From CBDCAS01 sp965214015 (GTDB lineage: Bacteria > Pseudomonadota > Gammaproteobacteria > Coxiellales > Coxiellaceae): DNA of 64,000 bases. The translations under genes were made by a program, and so were the position numbers. Where the stretch lies: NCBI GenBank assembly GCA_965214015.1, contig CBDCAS010000016.1, positions 47,894 to 111,893 of the forward strand, written 5' to 3'. Positions within the stretch are counted from its first letter, which is position 1. The number at the start of each line of letters is the position of its first letter. The notes under the pieces are model-generated. The model was not told where the DNA came from. It saw only the letters and a program-made list of their open reading frames with translations, and did no database searches. This document shows, piece after piece, positions 8,980 to 17,805 of the stretch.

Positions 8980-8985
8980 TATAAT
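8980..8985 (+). promoter_or_regulatory. Candidate -10 box for the yibN-grxC-secB-gpsA operon
   Basis: A perfect TATAAT lies 35 bases before the yibN start in the divergent gpmI-yibN spacer. No good -35 box is visible at 16-18 bases, so this is a partial match only. Confidence 0.4.
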
Positions 8986-9019
8986 CAGCAATTTTATGTC
9001 GATGCCCTAGGGGAGTTTT

Positions 9020-9448
9020 ATGACTTTAATGCAAAAGCTGGTCCAATTTGCCACGCATCATTGGGCATTAGTGGGTGGATTTTTGTTCTTATTGGTGATT
9101 TTATTTATTGAGGAAGCGCGGGCTAAAGGCATGGGGAGTGCAGTCTCTATTCATGAGGCCATCAACTTGATGAACCATGAAGGGGCTCTCATAATTGATG
9201 CACGAGCTGCTGATGTATTTCGGCAAGGACATATTGCAAAAGCGCGTAATATGCCTGCCGATCAGGTGGACATTAAGAGTCTTAAAGCATTTAAAGAAAA
9301 ACCTGTTATTGTTGTTTGTGAACGAGGTCAGGCGTCTTTGTCAGTCGCTGCCAAATTACGCAAAGCAGAATTTAAAAGAGTACAAGTTTTAAAAGGCGGT
9401 ATGCAGAGCTGGTCTGGTGCATCGATGCCCACAAAAAAAGGAAAATAA
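9020..9448 (+). CDS. yibN: Membrane-anchored rhodanese-domain protein (YibN-like)
   Basis: 142 residues: one membrane span at about 14-32 and a cytoplasmic rhodanese domain at about 43-135. The candidate active-site cysteine is C100 in VVVCERG, and the domain also shows LIIDAR and GHIAKARN, typical of the fold. YibN-type proteins precede grxC and secB in many gammaproteobacteria, and their sulfur-transfer substrate is unsettled. A GGGGAG ribosome binding site precedes the ATG. The grxC start follows four bases after the stop. Confidence 0.9.
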   Translation: MTLMQKLVQFATHHWALVGGFLFLLVILFIEEARAKGMGSAVSIHEAINLMNHEGALIIDARAADVFRQGHIAKARNMPADQVDIKSLKAFKEKPVIVVCERGQASLSVAAKLRKAEFKRVQVLKGGMQSWSGASMPTKKGK

Positions 9449-9452
9449 TCTT

Positions 9453-9710
9453 ATGGTAAAAGTAGAAATGTATTCAACACAGGCTTGTCCGAGTTGTGTT
9501 CGAGCGAAACAATTGCTTGAGAGCAAAAAAGTGGAATGGATAGAATATCGAGTGGATCAGGATCAAGATAAATTTGACGAAATGAAGTTACGTACCAATG
9601 GGAGTCGTACTGTCCCTGCTATTTTTATTAATGATCAGTATGTCGGTGGATTTGATGCTTTATGGGCTTTAGAGCAATCCGGTGAGCTTGATAAGCAATT
9701 AGTTGATTAG
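9453..9710 (+). CDS. grxC: Glutaredoxin 3
   Basis: 85 residues, the normal size for a monomeric glutaredoxin. The dithiol site is C12-P-S-C15 (family usually CPYC or CPFC), and TVPAIFIND and GGFDAL, the cis-Pro and glutathione-binding segments, follow. It reduces disulfides and glutathionylated proteins in the cytoplasm. The ATG at 9453 is chosen over an upstream in-frame start inside yibN, because it gives the standard family N-terminus (VKVEMYST). Confidence 0.95.
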   Translation: MVKVEMYSTQACPSCVRAKQLLESKKVEWIEYRVDQDQDKFDEMKLRTNGSRTVPAIFINDQYVGGFDALWALEQSGELDKQLVD

Positions 9711-9727
9711 AATTTTAGGAGCACTTT

Positions 9728-10213
9728 ATGTCAAAAGAACAACCCATATCAAATCAGACTCAAGCAACGGGACCTGAGTTTGTCATTCAGCGTTTATACC
9801 TTAAAGATCTCTCTTTAGAAGCGCCGAATAGTCCCAAAATTTTTTTAGAGGAATGGAAGCCTGAAGTGAATCTTGATTTAGAAACAAAGGCGGATAAGAT
9901 TGATGCAGATACCTATGAAGTAACTTTGCGTATCACAGTAACGGTGAAAATCGAGAAAATGACTGCATTTTTAGTAGAAGTAGCACAGGCGGGCATTTTT
10001 ACTTTAAAGGACTTTCCAAAAGATCAAGAACATCCTATGCTCGGTAGTTTTTGTCCGACGATTTTATATCCATATGCACGGGAGGCAGTGACCAATGCGG
10101 TGATTAAAGCAGGATTTCCGCAGCTTTATTTAGCACCTGTGAATTTCGATGCATTGTTAGCAGAACAGAATAAACAAAAACAAGCCAGTGGTGGTGAAAA
10201 AACAGTACATTAA
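9728..10213 (+). CDS. secB: Protein-export chaperone SecB
   Basis: 161 residues, close to the E. coli length. Family segments seen are FVIQRLYLKDLSLEAPNSP (16-34) and the late LGSFCPTILYPYAREAV block. SecB tetramers hold precursor proteins unfolded and hand them to SecA. A GGAG ribosome binding site lies before the ATG. The gene sits between grxC and gpsA, as in E. coli. Confidence 0.97.
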   Translation: MSKEQPISNQTQATGPEFVIQRLYLKDLSLEAPNSPKIFLEEWKPEVNLDLETKADKIDADTYEVTLRITVTVKIEKMTAFLVEVAQAGIFTLKDFPKDQEHPMLGSFCPTILYPYAREAVTNAVIKAGFPQLYLAPVNFDALLAEQNKQKQASGGEKTVH

Positions 10214-10221
10214 TCATTGTT

Positions 10222-11223
10222 ATGTTAATTAAAAAAACACCCATTGCTGTCATAGGAGCTGGTGCTTGGGGAACAGCTTTGGCTTTATTGTTAGCTCGTA
10301 ATGGCAATGCAGTACGTCTTTGGGGACATAATCTAGATTATCAATGTGAGATGGCAAATCAAAATGAGAATACTCGCTTCTTACCTGGTTTTTATTTTCC
10401 AGAGACACTGCAAGTCGTTAATACATTGTCTGCTGCTATAAAGGAGGTCCAGGATATTTTGATTGTGGTACCCAGTTATGGGTTTCGTTCGGTTATTAAT
10501 AATCTAGTACCACTTGTAAAAAATCCTCGTATTGTATGGGGAACAAAAGGCTTAGATCCAAGTACCCATCATCTATTGCACCAAGTGGTTTTTGAAATTT
10601 TTTCTGATCAAACTCCTGTTGCTATTTTATCTGGTCCTAGTTTTGCTAAGGAAGTAGCTGAGGAAAAGCCCACAGCAGTAAGCCTGGCAGGTAATAGTCC
10701 AGTTTTTATAGAGGATTTGATAACTCGCCTACATAATCAGTATTTTCGTATCTATCGAAATACTGATTTGACTGGGTTAGAGTTATGTGGGGTATTAAAA
10801 AATATCCTTGCTATTGCAGTGGGCATTGCTGATGGATTGGATTTAGGTGCTAATACACAAGCCGCATTGGTAACACGTGGCTTAGTTGAAATGGGTCGTT
10901 TATGTGATGCGATGGGAGCTCAGAGAAGTACTTTGATGAGTTTAGCGGGTGTGGGTGATGTTATTTTAACTTGTATGAATAATCAGTCTCGAAACCGTCG
11001 TTTTGGCCAAGCAATAGGTCAAGGTTATGATATTAAAACGGCTGAGCAGAAGATTGGCCAAGCGGTTGAGGGTTTGCATAATGTCAAACAAATCTATGAA
11101 TTAGCTCAGCAGCATGGCGTTGAAATGCCGATTACCGATTGCGTATATCGCATTTTATTTAAGTCGTTAGATCCGCAAACTGTGGTTTCTGAGTTACTTT
11201 CTCGTGCACCAAAGGCCGAATAA
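10222..11223 (+). CDS. gpsA: NAD(P)-dependent glycerol-3-phosphate dehydrogenase
   Basis: 333 residues. The Rossmann motif GAGAWGTALA (about 12-21), the WGTKGLDP block, LSGPSFAKEVAEE, and the catalytic-lysine region LKNILAIAVGIADG are all present. It makes sn-glycerol-3-phosphate for phospholipid synthesis. It begins eight bases after secB and closes this operon. Its last 65 bases overlap the end of the convergent membrane-protein gene on the other strand. Confidence 0.97.
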   Translation: MLIKKTPIAVIGAGAWGTALALLLARNGNAVRLWGHNLDYQCEMANQNENTRFLPGFYFPETLQVVNTLSAAIKEVQDILIVVPSYGFRSVINNLVPLVKNPRIVWGTKGLDPSTHHLLHQVVFEIFSDQTPVAILSGPSFAKEVAEEKPTAVSLAGNSPVFIEDLITRLHNQYFRIYRNTDLTGLELCGVLKNILAIAVGIADGLDLGANTQAALVTRGLVEMGRLCDAMGAQRSTLMSLAGVGDVILTCMNNQSRNRRFGQAIGQGYDIKTAEQKIGQAVEGLHNVKQIYELAQQHGVEMPITDCVYRILFKSLDPQTVVSELLSRAPKAE

Positions 11224-12400
11224 AGTGATATCTTACTGTATCAAAAATAACTTCAACTTCACCTTTGTTATGAAAGAAAGAATGGAATATTTTAGGATTT
11301 TCCTTGATAATGTTATCGATTTTCTCATTATTTATTCTATTATTTTCTTGATTTTCTTCAATAAGTTTTTTTAGTTCAGTAAGAGCTTTGATTTTCTGAT
11401 CCCTTTTATTTTTTTCATTCGGGAAAAAAACACGGAAACATCGATTTCGATTTGTCGGTGCTTCATTTGATAAAGCTGATTCTAATTTTGCTATCTTTTT
11501 ATCAATAATCTCTATAAAATCACTTTTTGATTTTATAGAAGTACTATAATCATAAATATAGAAAAAATCATCTTTACTACCCAGTGCTTCATTTGTATCA
11601 TCATCTTCTTCTGTCTTGCCAATACTTTTACTAATGTCTTCAGCACTTTTTTCTTCTTGCGCATCATGTTTGTGATAGATTGCTATTACCTTTCTGCACA
11701 GTAAACTTGTCACGATCGTAGCAATTCCAATTCCAGCAGTAATTCCTAAGCCAATGCCGCTACTTACGCCCAAAACGAACAAGGTTGTAATGACTCCCAC
11801 AAATACGATTAATGTCATCGTTGTTATTAGATGATTAATAAATCGATGCTTGTGCTCTAAATAGAGTTTTGAATTTTTTGGGACTTTTTCTTTATCAAAG
11901 AGTTTTTTCAGATGATAAAGCGTTAAGCCAAGATAAAATACTGTATAGGCAGCTAATGTACCTGCAAAGAAATAGGGAACAATTGCACTCAGTGCTGCTA
12001 TCTTGAACCAAGTGCCAGCGGTACCCATTAGAATGGCAGTGGTGATCATGCTTACTTTGACGGTCTTAGCAGCCAACACTGCTGAGTCCATTAAGTGCCG
12101 ATTAGGAGTCCGATAGTAATGGAGTGCTGCACTTGTTAACTCAGCCAGTTCAAATAATGCTGCTATCGGAAATAAGATAATTTGTAGTGGTAAATTATGA
12201 TTAATTAAATGCTTTGACATCAGCAAGGCTTTACCTGCAGGAGTTGTAAAAAAACCAAACACAATCATAAAAAAACTTTGCTGCAAATGCCCTGCAGTCA
12301 TTTCAATGTTTCTGTATATCCTAATTTTTTGATTTTTTTTCTGATCTATTTCTTGATCAAGTTTATATAATCTAAATTCTTGACTTGTTAAAGCAATCAT
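11159..12400 (-). CDS. Lineage-specific multi-span membrane protein with C-terminal helical domain
   Basis: 413 residues, family not recognised. Hydrophobic spans occur at about 42-60, 70-90, 112-160 (two or three spans) and 190-235 (a bilobed glycine-rich pair). An acidic linker (EEDDDTNE) and a charged, probably coiled-coil region (about 285-370) follow. The pattern resembles inclusion-membrane-like proteins of intracellular bacteria, but this is only an analogy. The 3' end overlaps gpsA by 65 bases in antiparallel orientation. It lies on the same strand as the next unknown membrane gene, 145 bases away. Confidence 0.7.
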   Translation of the reverse strand: MIALTSQEFRLYKLDQEIDQKKNQKIRIYRNIEMTAGHLQQSFFMIVFGFFTTPAGKALLMSKHLINHNLPLQIILFPIAALFELAELTSAALHYYRTPNRHLMDSAVLAAKTVKVSMITTAILMGTAGTWFKIAALSAIVPYFFAGTLAAYTVFYLGLTLYHLKKLFDKEKVPKNSKLYLEHKHRFINHLITTMTLIVFVGVITTLFVLGVSSGIGLGITAGIGIATIVTSLLCRKVIAIYHKHDAQEEKSAEDISKSIGKTEEDDDTNEALGSKDDFFYIYDYSTSIKSKSDFIEIIDKKIAKLESALSNEAPTNRNRCFRVFFPNEKNKRDQKIKALTELKKLIEENQENNRINNEKIDNIIKENPKIFHSFFHNKGEVEVIFDTVRYHFIRPLVHEKVTQKPQFADLTT

Positions 12401-12545
12401 GTACTGATCCTTTTAAAAATATCTAAATCATTATATTTTAAAATAGCACTAAATACTAAAATTTAAGGATATTTTATCTCTTACCATCCATTGATGCTCA
12501 AAATGAAAAATTACTAATTATAATTAATTTCATAATTAAAAGTTA

Positions 12546-13667
12546 TTAATAGCCAATGCGTAACGTTTGATCAGATTGGTTAGAAGTTTGAGGAGCGTTA
12601 CAAGGCATGTTAGTAGGTGTTTTCCAAAATAAATATAAATATTGAAAAGTACTTAGTACTATTGCAGTAAAAGTAATGCTACCACTGATGATTGTTAGTC
12701 CTGCCAATGTGCCGCAGACAGTATAGCTGACTAATCCTCCGCCAAGCACTACTGATAACTTAAGCAATGGAGGGAACAATAATAATGTAATGCCATGGGT
12801 TAGAATGCCTGTGCCTACATAAAATGCCAATAAAATGAATATAGCTCCAATAGTTAGAATAGTGAAGAGTTTTTGGTAAACCATCTTTTTTTTCTCACTA
12901 TGAAATTTATAAATAGGGTCAGAATCTTTAATGTTAAGAGTATTTTTATTTCCTTTACTAACTGCTCTACTAAGTAATTTTTGAGTGAATATGCAGTTAA
13001 TATTATTCAGATTACGATCATGTTCTTTTATAATATCATTTTTCAACTCATTAAAAATGAGGCCAAAATTTGCAATGTCTTTATAATCATTGGTAATTAT
13101 TTTTTTGTTATCTTTATAAAGTATAAATTTCAACTCTCTTTTTTGCTGCTTTGACATTTTTTTTGTTATAGGTTCTATTAGTTTTAATAATTTAGATCGA
13201 ATTGGTAAATCGATTTCGATATTTTCGTACTGCCATATTGTGATTTCAGGTTGGTTTTTTTGGGGAGGATAGGCTGTATATTGATTTTTAGTGGAAGGTC
13301 TATTCTCTTTTTTTAAAACAACATCCCAATTATCCTCTAATGCTATACTTAATGGATTTTTTAAATCTTCTATACTAAAAGGCTCTTTGAATAGCAGTAT
13401 TATTCTATGGTTTATTTCAGTGGGTAAATATAAATAACTATCATCTGATGAGATATCTTGTTGTCTAGATTTTTTTGGTCGTTTATATTTTTCCGATTTA
13501 ATAAAATTATTCCACATTTTAAAAGAATTATTTTTTTTAATAAAATTGTTCCAAGTGCTAAAATAGTGAAGATGAATGGTTGGCATAAGTATACTTCCTT
13601 GTATATTTGAGCCTATTGGTTTGTTAAGTATAACCACTTCTGTCTGAAATTGATTAAAGCGGGCCAA
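12546..13667 (-). CDS. Lineage-specific protein with C-terminal bilobed hydrophobic domain
   Basis: 373 residues, family not recognised. The first 265 residues are hydrophilic, rich in Lys, Asn and Ile. Residues about 272-345 form two long hydrophobic stretches separated by a short turn, followed by a polar tail of about 25 residues. A large soluble domain anchored by a hairpin of membrane helices is the topology expected of an inclusion-type or effector-like membrane protein. Codon use looks as AT-rich as its neighbours. Confidence 0.65.
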   Translation of the reverse strand: MARFNQFQTEVVILNKPIGSNIQGSILMPTIHLHYFSTWNNFIKKNNSFKMWNNFIKSEKYKRPKKSRQQDISSDDSYLYLPTEINHRIILLFKEPFSIEDLKNPLSIALEDNWDVVLKKENRPSTKNQYTAYPPQKNQPEITIWQYENIEIDLPIRSKLLKLIEPITKKMSKQQKRELKFILYKDNKKIITNDYKDIANFGLIFNELKNDIIKEHDRNLNNINCIFTQKLLSRAVSKGNKNTLNIKDSDPIYKFHSEKKKMVYQKLFTILTIGAIFILLAFYVGTGILTHGITLLLFPPLLKLSVVLGGGLVSYTVCGTLAGLTIISGSITFTAIVLSTFQYLYLFWKTPTNMPCNAPQTSNQSDQTLRIGY

Positions 13668-13784
13668 AAAGCGTCTATTCTAAACAGAATAATTATCATT
13701 TATATGTACATTTTTTACTACTTCTAAGCTTTTTATTAAATATTCCGTTGCACCAAATAAAGCAATACGAGATAATGGGCTATC

Positions 13785-14477
13785 ATGAAAAAAACCACTT
13801 TATTGATCATTGAGGATGAAGTTGATATTCGAGATATGATCCGGTTTTCGTCTCCTAGCCAAGAATTTGATTGGTGGGAGGCTGATAGTGTTTCTGAGGC
13901 TATTCGCTTATTGTCAAATCATAGGCCAGATCTTATTCTTTTAGATTGGATGTTGCCTGGGCAAAGTGGCATTAATTTTATTCAGTGGATTAAAAAAAGA
14001 GTTTCTCTTAAAAATATTCCGATTATTATGCTCACTGCTAAGGCAGAAGAAGATAATAAAGTAAAGGGTTTAACTATAGGTGCTGATGACTATGTGGTTA
14101 AGCCTTTTTCGCCAAAGGAATTACTAGCGAGAATTCGAGCTGTGTTGCGTCGAGGTAGGCCCGCTGGGCCAAAAAATAAAATAGAATATCGTGATTTAGT
14201 ATTGCACCAAGATCGACATGAGGTATTGATTAACGATCATTTATTAGCATTAACACCCATTGAATATCAAATGTTTGCTTTCTTTATGAAGCACTCTAAT
14301 AAAATATATACTCGAAATCAGCTAATTCTTTCTATTTGGGGCACTAATGCGGATATTGATGATCGTACAGTGGATGTTCATATTAGGCGTCTTAGAAACA
14401 AATTAAAACCCTATCACTACCACGTATTAATAAAAACGGTTCGTGGAATTGGTTATCAGTGTTATCGTGATGACTAG
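13785..14477 (+). CDS. phoB: Phosphate-regulon type response regulator PhoB
   Basis: 230 residues: a receiver domain (1-120) with acidic pocket ED (10-11), phospho-acceptor D54 in LILLDWMLPG and conserved Lys in VVKPF, then a winged-helix DNA-binding domain (about 130-228) with DDRTVDVHIRRLRNKL and a GIGYQ end. It is an OmpR/PhoB-type transcription factor. Length and motifs are normal. It overlaps the phoR start, so both proteins are likely made together. Confidence 0.93.
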   Translation: MKKTTLLIIEDEVDIRDMIRFSSPSQEFDWWEADSVSEAIRLLSNHRPDLILLDWMLPGQSGINFIQWIKKRVSLKNIPIIMLTAKAEEDNKVKGLTIGADDYVVKPFSPKELLARIRAVLRRGRPAGPKNKIEYRDLVLHQDRHEVLINDHLLALTPIEYQMFAFFMKHSNKIYTRNQLILSIWGTNADIDDRTVDVHIRRLRNKLKPYHYHVLIKTVRGIGYQCYRDD

Positions 14478-15252
14478 TATGCGTAATAATAAGCTTAATT
14501 TAGAGAGCCTTCCTGACTCGGTAAAAGAATATATCAATCAGCTCGAGCATATTCGTCGAGATTTTGTTGCTAATGTGTCGCATGAATTACGTACACCACT
14601 AACTGTTATACGCGGCTATGTTGAAACATTAATGACGCAAGACCAATATGAAGTGCCTGCTTGGCAGAAAATATTTCGTCAAATGTATCAACAAAGTATA
14701 CGCATGGAAAACATTATCAATGACTTATTGTTTTTATCTCGTTTGGAAAATGACGATCAAGTGACGGAAGAACAAGCAGCTGTGGATGTAGCAGCGATGC
14801 TAGATACTTTGCTCATTGATGCCAAAGAAATTAGTAAGGAGAAAAATCATTCTATTCGATTAGAAGCAAATCCCGCTTTGCAGTTGTTTGGTTTTGAGGA
14901 AGAGATAAAAAGTGTATTTTCTAATATTATTATCAATGCTATTAAGTACACTTTGCCCAATGGTCGCATTACCATACAGTGGTATAAAAACCAGGATAAG
15001 GCCGTATTTCGTGTCGTTGATACAGGTATTGGTATTGCCAAAGAGCATATTTCTAGAGTTACTGAACGATTTTATCGTGTTGAAAAAGGTCGTTCGCGCA
15101 ACAGTGGTGGTACGGGTTTGGGTCTTGCCATTGTCAAGCATGTTTTAATGCGTCATCAGGGAGAGCTTGTCGTTGAGAGTCAACTGGGCAAAGGCAGCAC
15201 GTTTTGCTGTGTTTTTCCAGAAAATCTTGTAGCTGTCATCAAATCGTCATAA
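14470..15252 (+). CDS. phoR: Truncated PhoR-type sensor histidine kinase lacking membrane and PAS regions
   Basis: 260 residues from the ATG at 14470 (which overlaps the phoB stop), against about 430 for E. coli PhoR. The dimerisation helix with H38 in FVANVSHELRTPLTV, the N box NIIINAIKY, the G1 box DTGIGIA and the G2 box GTGLGLAIV are intact, so kinase function is plausible. The N-terminal membrane helices, linker and PAS domain are missing, which implies a soluble kinase that cannot couple to the Pst transporter in the usual way. An ATG at 14479 is an alternative start. Confidence 0.9.
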   Translation: MTSMRNNKLNLESLPDSVKEYINQLEHIRRDFVANVSHELRTPLTVIRGYVETLMTQDQYEVPAWQKIFRQMYQQSIRMENIINDLLFLSRLENDDQVTEEQAAVDVAAMLDTLLIDAKEISKEKNHSIRLEANPALQLFGFEEEIKSVFSNIIINAIKYTLPNGRITIQWYKNQDKAVFRVVDTGIGIAKEHISRVTERFYRVEKGRSRNSGGTGLGLAIVKHVLMRHQGELVVESQLGKGSTFCCVFPENLVAVIKSS

Positions 15253-15299
15253 AACTTCGGTATTTTTATCCTTATCACTAGTAATAGGATGAGGTTAAA

Positions 15300-16574
15300 T
15301 TGCCTAAAAGTATTCTGGTTCAAGCTACCCATGGGATTATTGATGGTATCTATTTATGGAATAGCTTTGATCGTTATGATGATACTACAGGCCTGTGTTC
15401 TTCATTAGTGACTAATGCTCATCAGAGTCTGGTGATTAACATAGCAGGGGTTGTTTTCTTAGCTTCTTTGTCCCTGTTGGTTCATATGTATTCTGCTAGA
15501 GCTTCTTGGTGTTATGAACAACAACGTCAAAAATGGTCGCGCTTAGTGACGTGTATTACTTTTATTGTGGCATTATGGCCTTATTTTCGTGATGGATTTA
15601 GTGGGCTCAAAAATGGACATCATGCTTATGCAACAAGTACTGCATTAGGTTCTGCATTGGGTCATATTAGCTTACATCTTATCAATCCTGTGGGTATTGG
15701 AGTAGGTGTTCTACTTGCGGTTGTTTTGTTGTGGCGGCGTTATATCAATCAGAAGCGTGATAAAGCGATTCGATATAATATAGAATGCGCTCAAAAGATC
15801 AAAGAAGGCAAGAATTCACCGCTAGATGTATTGTTAGAGGAGCCAAATTTTTTAAAGAGAGTCCTATACTATTTGGCAGCTCTTTTTGATGGACTAACAG
15901 ATGGGCTGTATTTATTTGGTTGTGTTGCAAGTCTTTGTTTAGTGTTTCATCTTAATGTATTTAGCTTAGGTGTACCACTTATTATAGCTACTGTTCTGTT
16001 ATTAGTTTGGACAGCGATGTCAGTGATTGCACGTATGATGGAAGAGCATGATAGACAGTGTCAGCTGGACCAAAGTATTAATTTAGTCAATAACGCTCTA
16101 GATGGTTTTAATGAGTGTCAAAAACCAAAAAATAAGGTAACGACGGTATTTAAAATCATTCGAACGATATTAAATTGCATTAAAAATGCACAAAACTGTA
16201 TTGTTATGGTTCTTTCTTTAGTTTTGCGTTATGCATTAAGTGTTGTTGCTGCAATCATTGGTGTTACAGTGGTTGGGTTAGTATTAGGTGTTGCTTATGC
16301 CGTTATGATGGTTTATGACTTGTTTATACCTGAAAAACCACAGACACAATGCGACTCAACCAGAGCAGATTCTGCAATAGTAGCTCAAGGAGGTGAGCAG
16401 CATAATCAGGCACAAGAGCCTAAGTTTCAAAGAGAAGATATCAATCAAGATCAACTAGATACTGTTTCTTTGAAAAGGTCAGAGTCTATGCCGTGTTTAT
16501 TTTCTAAGAGTGATCACAAGGGGTTGAATCAATTGAGTCGCAGTCATAGTATGCCTGATCTCTGCCGAGCATAG
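15300..16574 (+). CDS. Lineage-specific multi-span membrane protein with two C-terminal RSxSxP motifs
   Basis: 424 residues starting at a TTG with an AGGATGAGG ribosome binding region. The family is not recognised. Hydrophobic spans lie at about 42-63, 82-98, 115-145, 190-245 (two to three) and 295-345 (two). The last 75 residues are hydrophilic and contain RSESMP and RSHSMPDL, two copies of a short motif that fits the eukaryotic 14-3-3 mode 1 consensus. The same motif occurs in the protein encoded at 25874-27102. The membrane region plus soluble tail would suit a protein inserted in a host membrane, which is an inference. Confidence 0.7.
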   Translation: MPKSILVQATHGIIDGIYLWNSFDRYDDTTGLCSSLVTNAHQSLVINIAGVVFLASLSLLVHMYSARASWCYEQQRQKWSRLVTCITFIVALWPYFRDGFSGLKNGHHAYATSTALGSALGHISLHLINPVGIGVGVLLAVVLLWRRYINQKRDKAIRYNIECAQKIKEGKNSPLDVLLEEPNFLKRVLYYLAALFDGLTDGLYLFGCVASLCLVFHLNVFSLGVPLIIATVLLLVWTAMSVIARMMEEHDRQCQLDQSINLVNNALDGFNECQKPKNKVTTVFKIIRTILNCIKNAQNCIVMVLSLVLRYALSVVAAIIGVTVVGLVLGVAYAVMMVYDLFIPEKPQTQCDSTRADSAIVAQGGEQHNQAQEPKFQREDINQDQLDTVSLKRSESMPCLFSKSDHKGLNQLSRSHSMPDLCRA

Positions 16575-16708
16575 TATGTTTTTTTAACTAATGTAAACAG
16601 ACCCTAAGCTCTGGTCGACACCTTATATAGTTGATACTATTATCAGGTTTTGAAACTGAAGTTTTTATACTTGGTAAATATTAGAGTACATAAATAAAGG
16701 AGATTATC

Positions 16709-17263
16709 ATGGTTGAAACCGCGTCGCATATGATCCCACTGGGTACATCAGCCCCTGATTTTAATTTGTTGGATGTGGTCAGCCATCAAAAGGTCAGTTT
16801 AACAGCAACCCAATCTCATAGAGCGACTGTCATTATGTTTATATCGAATCATTGTCCTTTTGTGCAGCATCTAGAGGAAGGTTTGATTCAATTAGCTAAT
16901 GACTATCAACCTAAAGGGGTGCGTTTTATTGCAATTAGTGCAAATGATGCAGTGCAATATCCTGAGGATGGGCCTGATAAAATGAAAGAACGCGCCATTG
17001 CCCGAAATTATCCTTTTCCTTATCTCTATGATGAAAATCAATCCGTTGCTAAAGCCTATCACGCCGCCTGTACGCCGGATTTTTATATTTTTGACCAAGA
17101 CTTATCCTGTGTGTATCGTGGCCAGTTTGATGATTCGCGTCCTAGCAATAAGGCACCTGTCACTGGTAATGATCTACGTGCAGCACTAGATGCGTTGCTT
17201 TTAGGTCGTAAGGTTGATGATCACCAAAAGCCAAGTATTGGTTGCAATATTAAATGGAAGTAA
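16709..17263 (+). CDS. Thioredoxin-family redoxin (AhpC/TSA-like)
   Basis: 184 residues with a peroxiredoxin/thioredoxin-like fold: start APDFNLLDV, strand VIMFISNHCPFVQHLE with the candidate active cysteine (C in NHCPF, about residue 51), and a late CTPDFYIFD segment. This matches the widespread single-domain redoxins annotated as thioredoxin family proteins with an NHCP motif. It is likely a cytoplasmic thiol enzyme with unknown substrate. A GGAG ribosome binding site lies before the ATG. It stands alone in its transcription unit. Confidence 0.85.
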   Translation: MVETASHMIPLGTSAPDFNLLDVVSHQKVSLTATQSHRATVIMFISNHCPFVQHLEEGLIQLANDYQPKGVRFIAISANDAVQYPEDGPDKMKERAIARNYPFPYLYDENQSVAKAYHAACTPDFYIFDQDLSCVYRGQFDDSRPSNKAPVTGNDLRAALDALLLGRKVDDHQKPSIGCNIKWK

Positions 17264-17348
17264 ATAGTAAGGTAGGTGCTGGATATTATATTATTTTTTA
17301 TATAGCATTCCTTGCATCTTTAAATTGGATGTATAAGAGAGGTTGTTT

Positions 17349-17711
17349 ATGAAAATGGGTCGATTAGTGTCTGCAACAGTAGGAGCTTCATTGATTGTGG
17401 TTGCGGGTTGTAGCACTACTACAACGAATCTTTACCCTAAGGGCAATAACCGGTTTGTTGCAATTGCTCAGTCGCGTAACCAAAGTGATGCTGCTAATGC
17501 AGCAGTTCAAAAAGCAACAAAAACCTGTCAACAGCTCAATAAGCAGCTAGTCGTTATTTCAAATCGTACGGTTTATCAAGGCAGTGGTAAAGATAAGGGC
17601 GATTTAACAGAAGCTATTAGCAGTGTAACTACTGCTACAACAGGTATTTTTGTGCATGGTACCAAGACAAATGCCGACTATAAATCGACAGTGAATTTTA
17701 TTTGTCGATAA
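17349..17711 (+). CDS. Small hypothetical lipoprotein
   Basis: 120 residues with a signal peptide ending in a lipobox (VVAGC, cysteine near residue 22), then a mature domain of about 98 residues containing two more cysteines (TCQQ and the terminal FICR) that could form a disulfide. The family is not recognised, although the pattern of an ANxAVQKATKTC helix and a VVISNRTVYQG strand resembles small periplasmic lipoproteins of Legionellales. The ATG at 17349 is used because it follows AGAGAGG. Confidence 0.75.
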   Translation: MKMGRLVSATVGASLIVVAGCSTTTTNLYPKGNNRFVAIAQSRNQSDAANAAVQKATKTCQQLNKQLVVISNRTVYQGSGKDKGDLTEAISSVTTATTGIFVHGTKTNADYKSTVNFICR

Positions 17712-17737
17712 GTACAGATATCAATAGGTATCACAAA

Positions 17738-17773
17738 GGGCACTCTGTATTTGATTGATAATGCTAAGTGCCC
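17738..17773. terminator. Candidate hairpin between two convergent genes
   Basis: A seven-base GGGCACT/AGTGCCC stem encloses a 22-base loop between the lipoprotein gene and mutM, which converge here. Without a clear U-run it is only a possible bidirectional terminator. Confidence 0.3.
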
Positions 17774-17805
17774 ATTGTTCTTTTGATAAGGCTAGAGCTC
17801 CTTTT

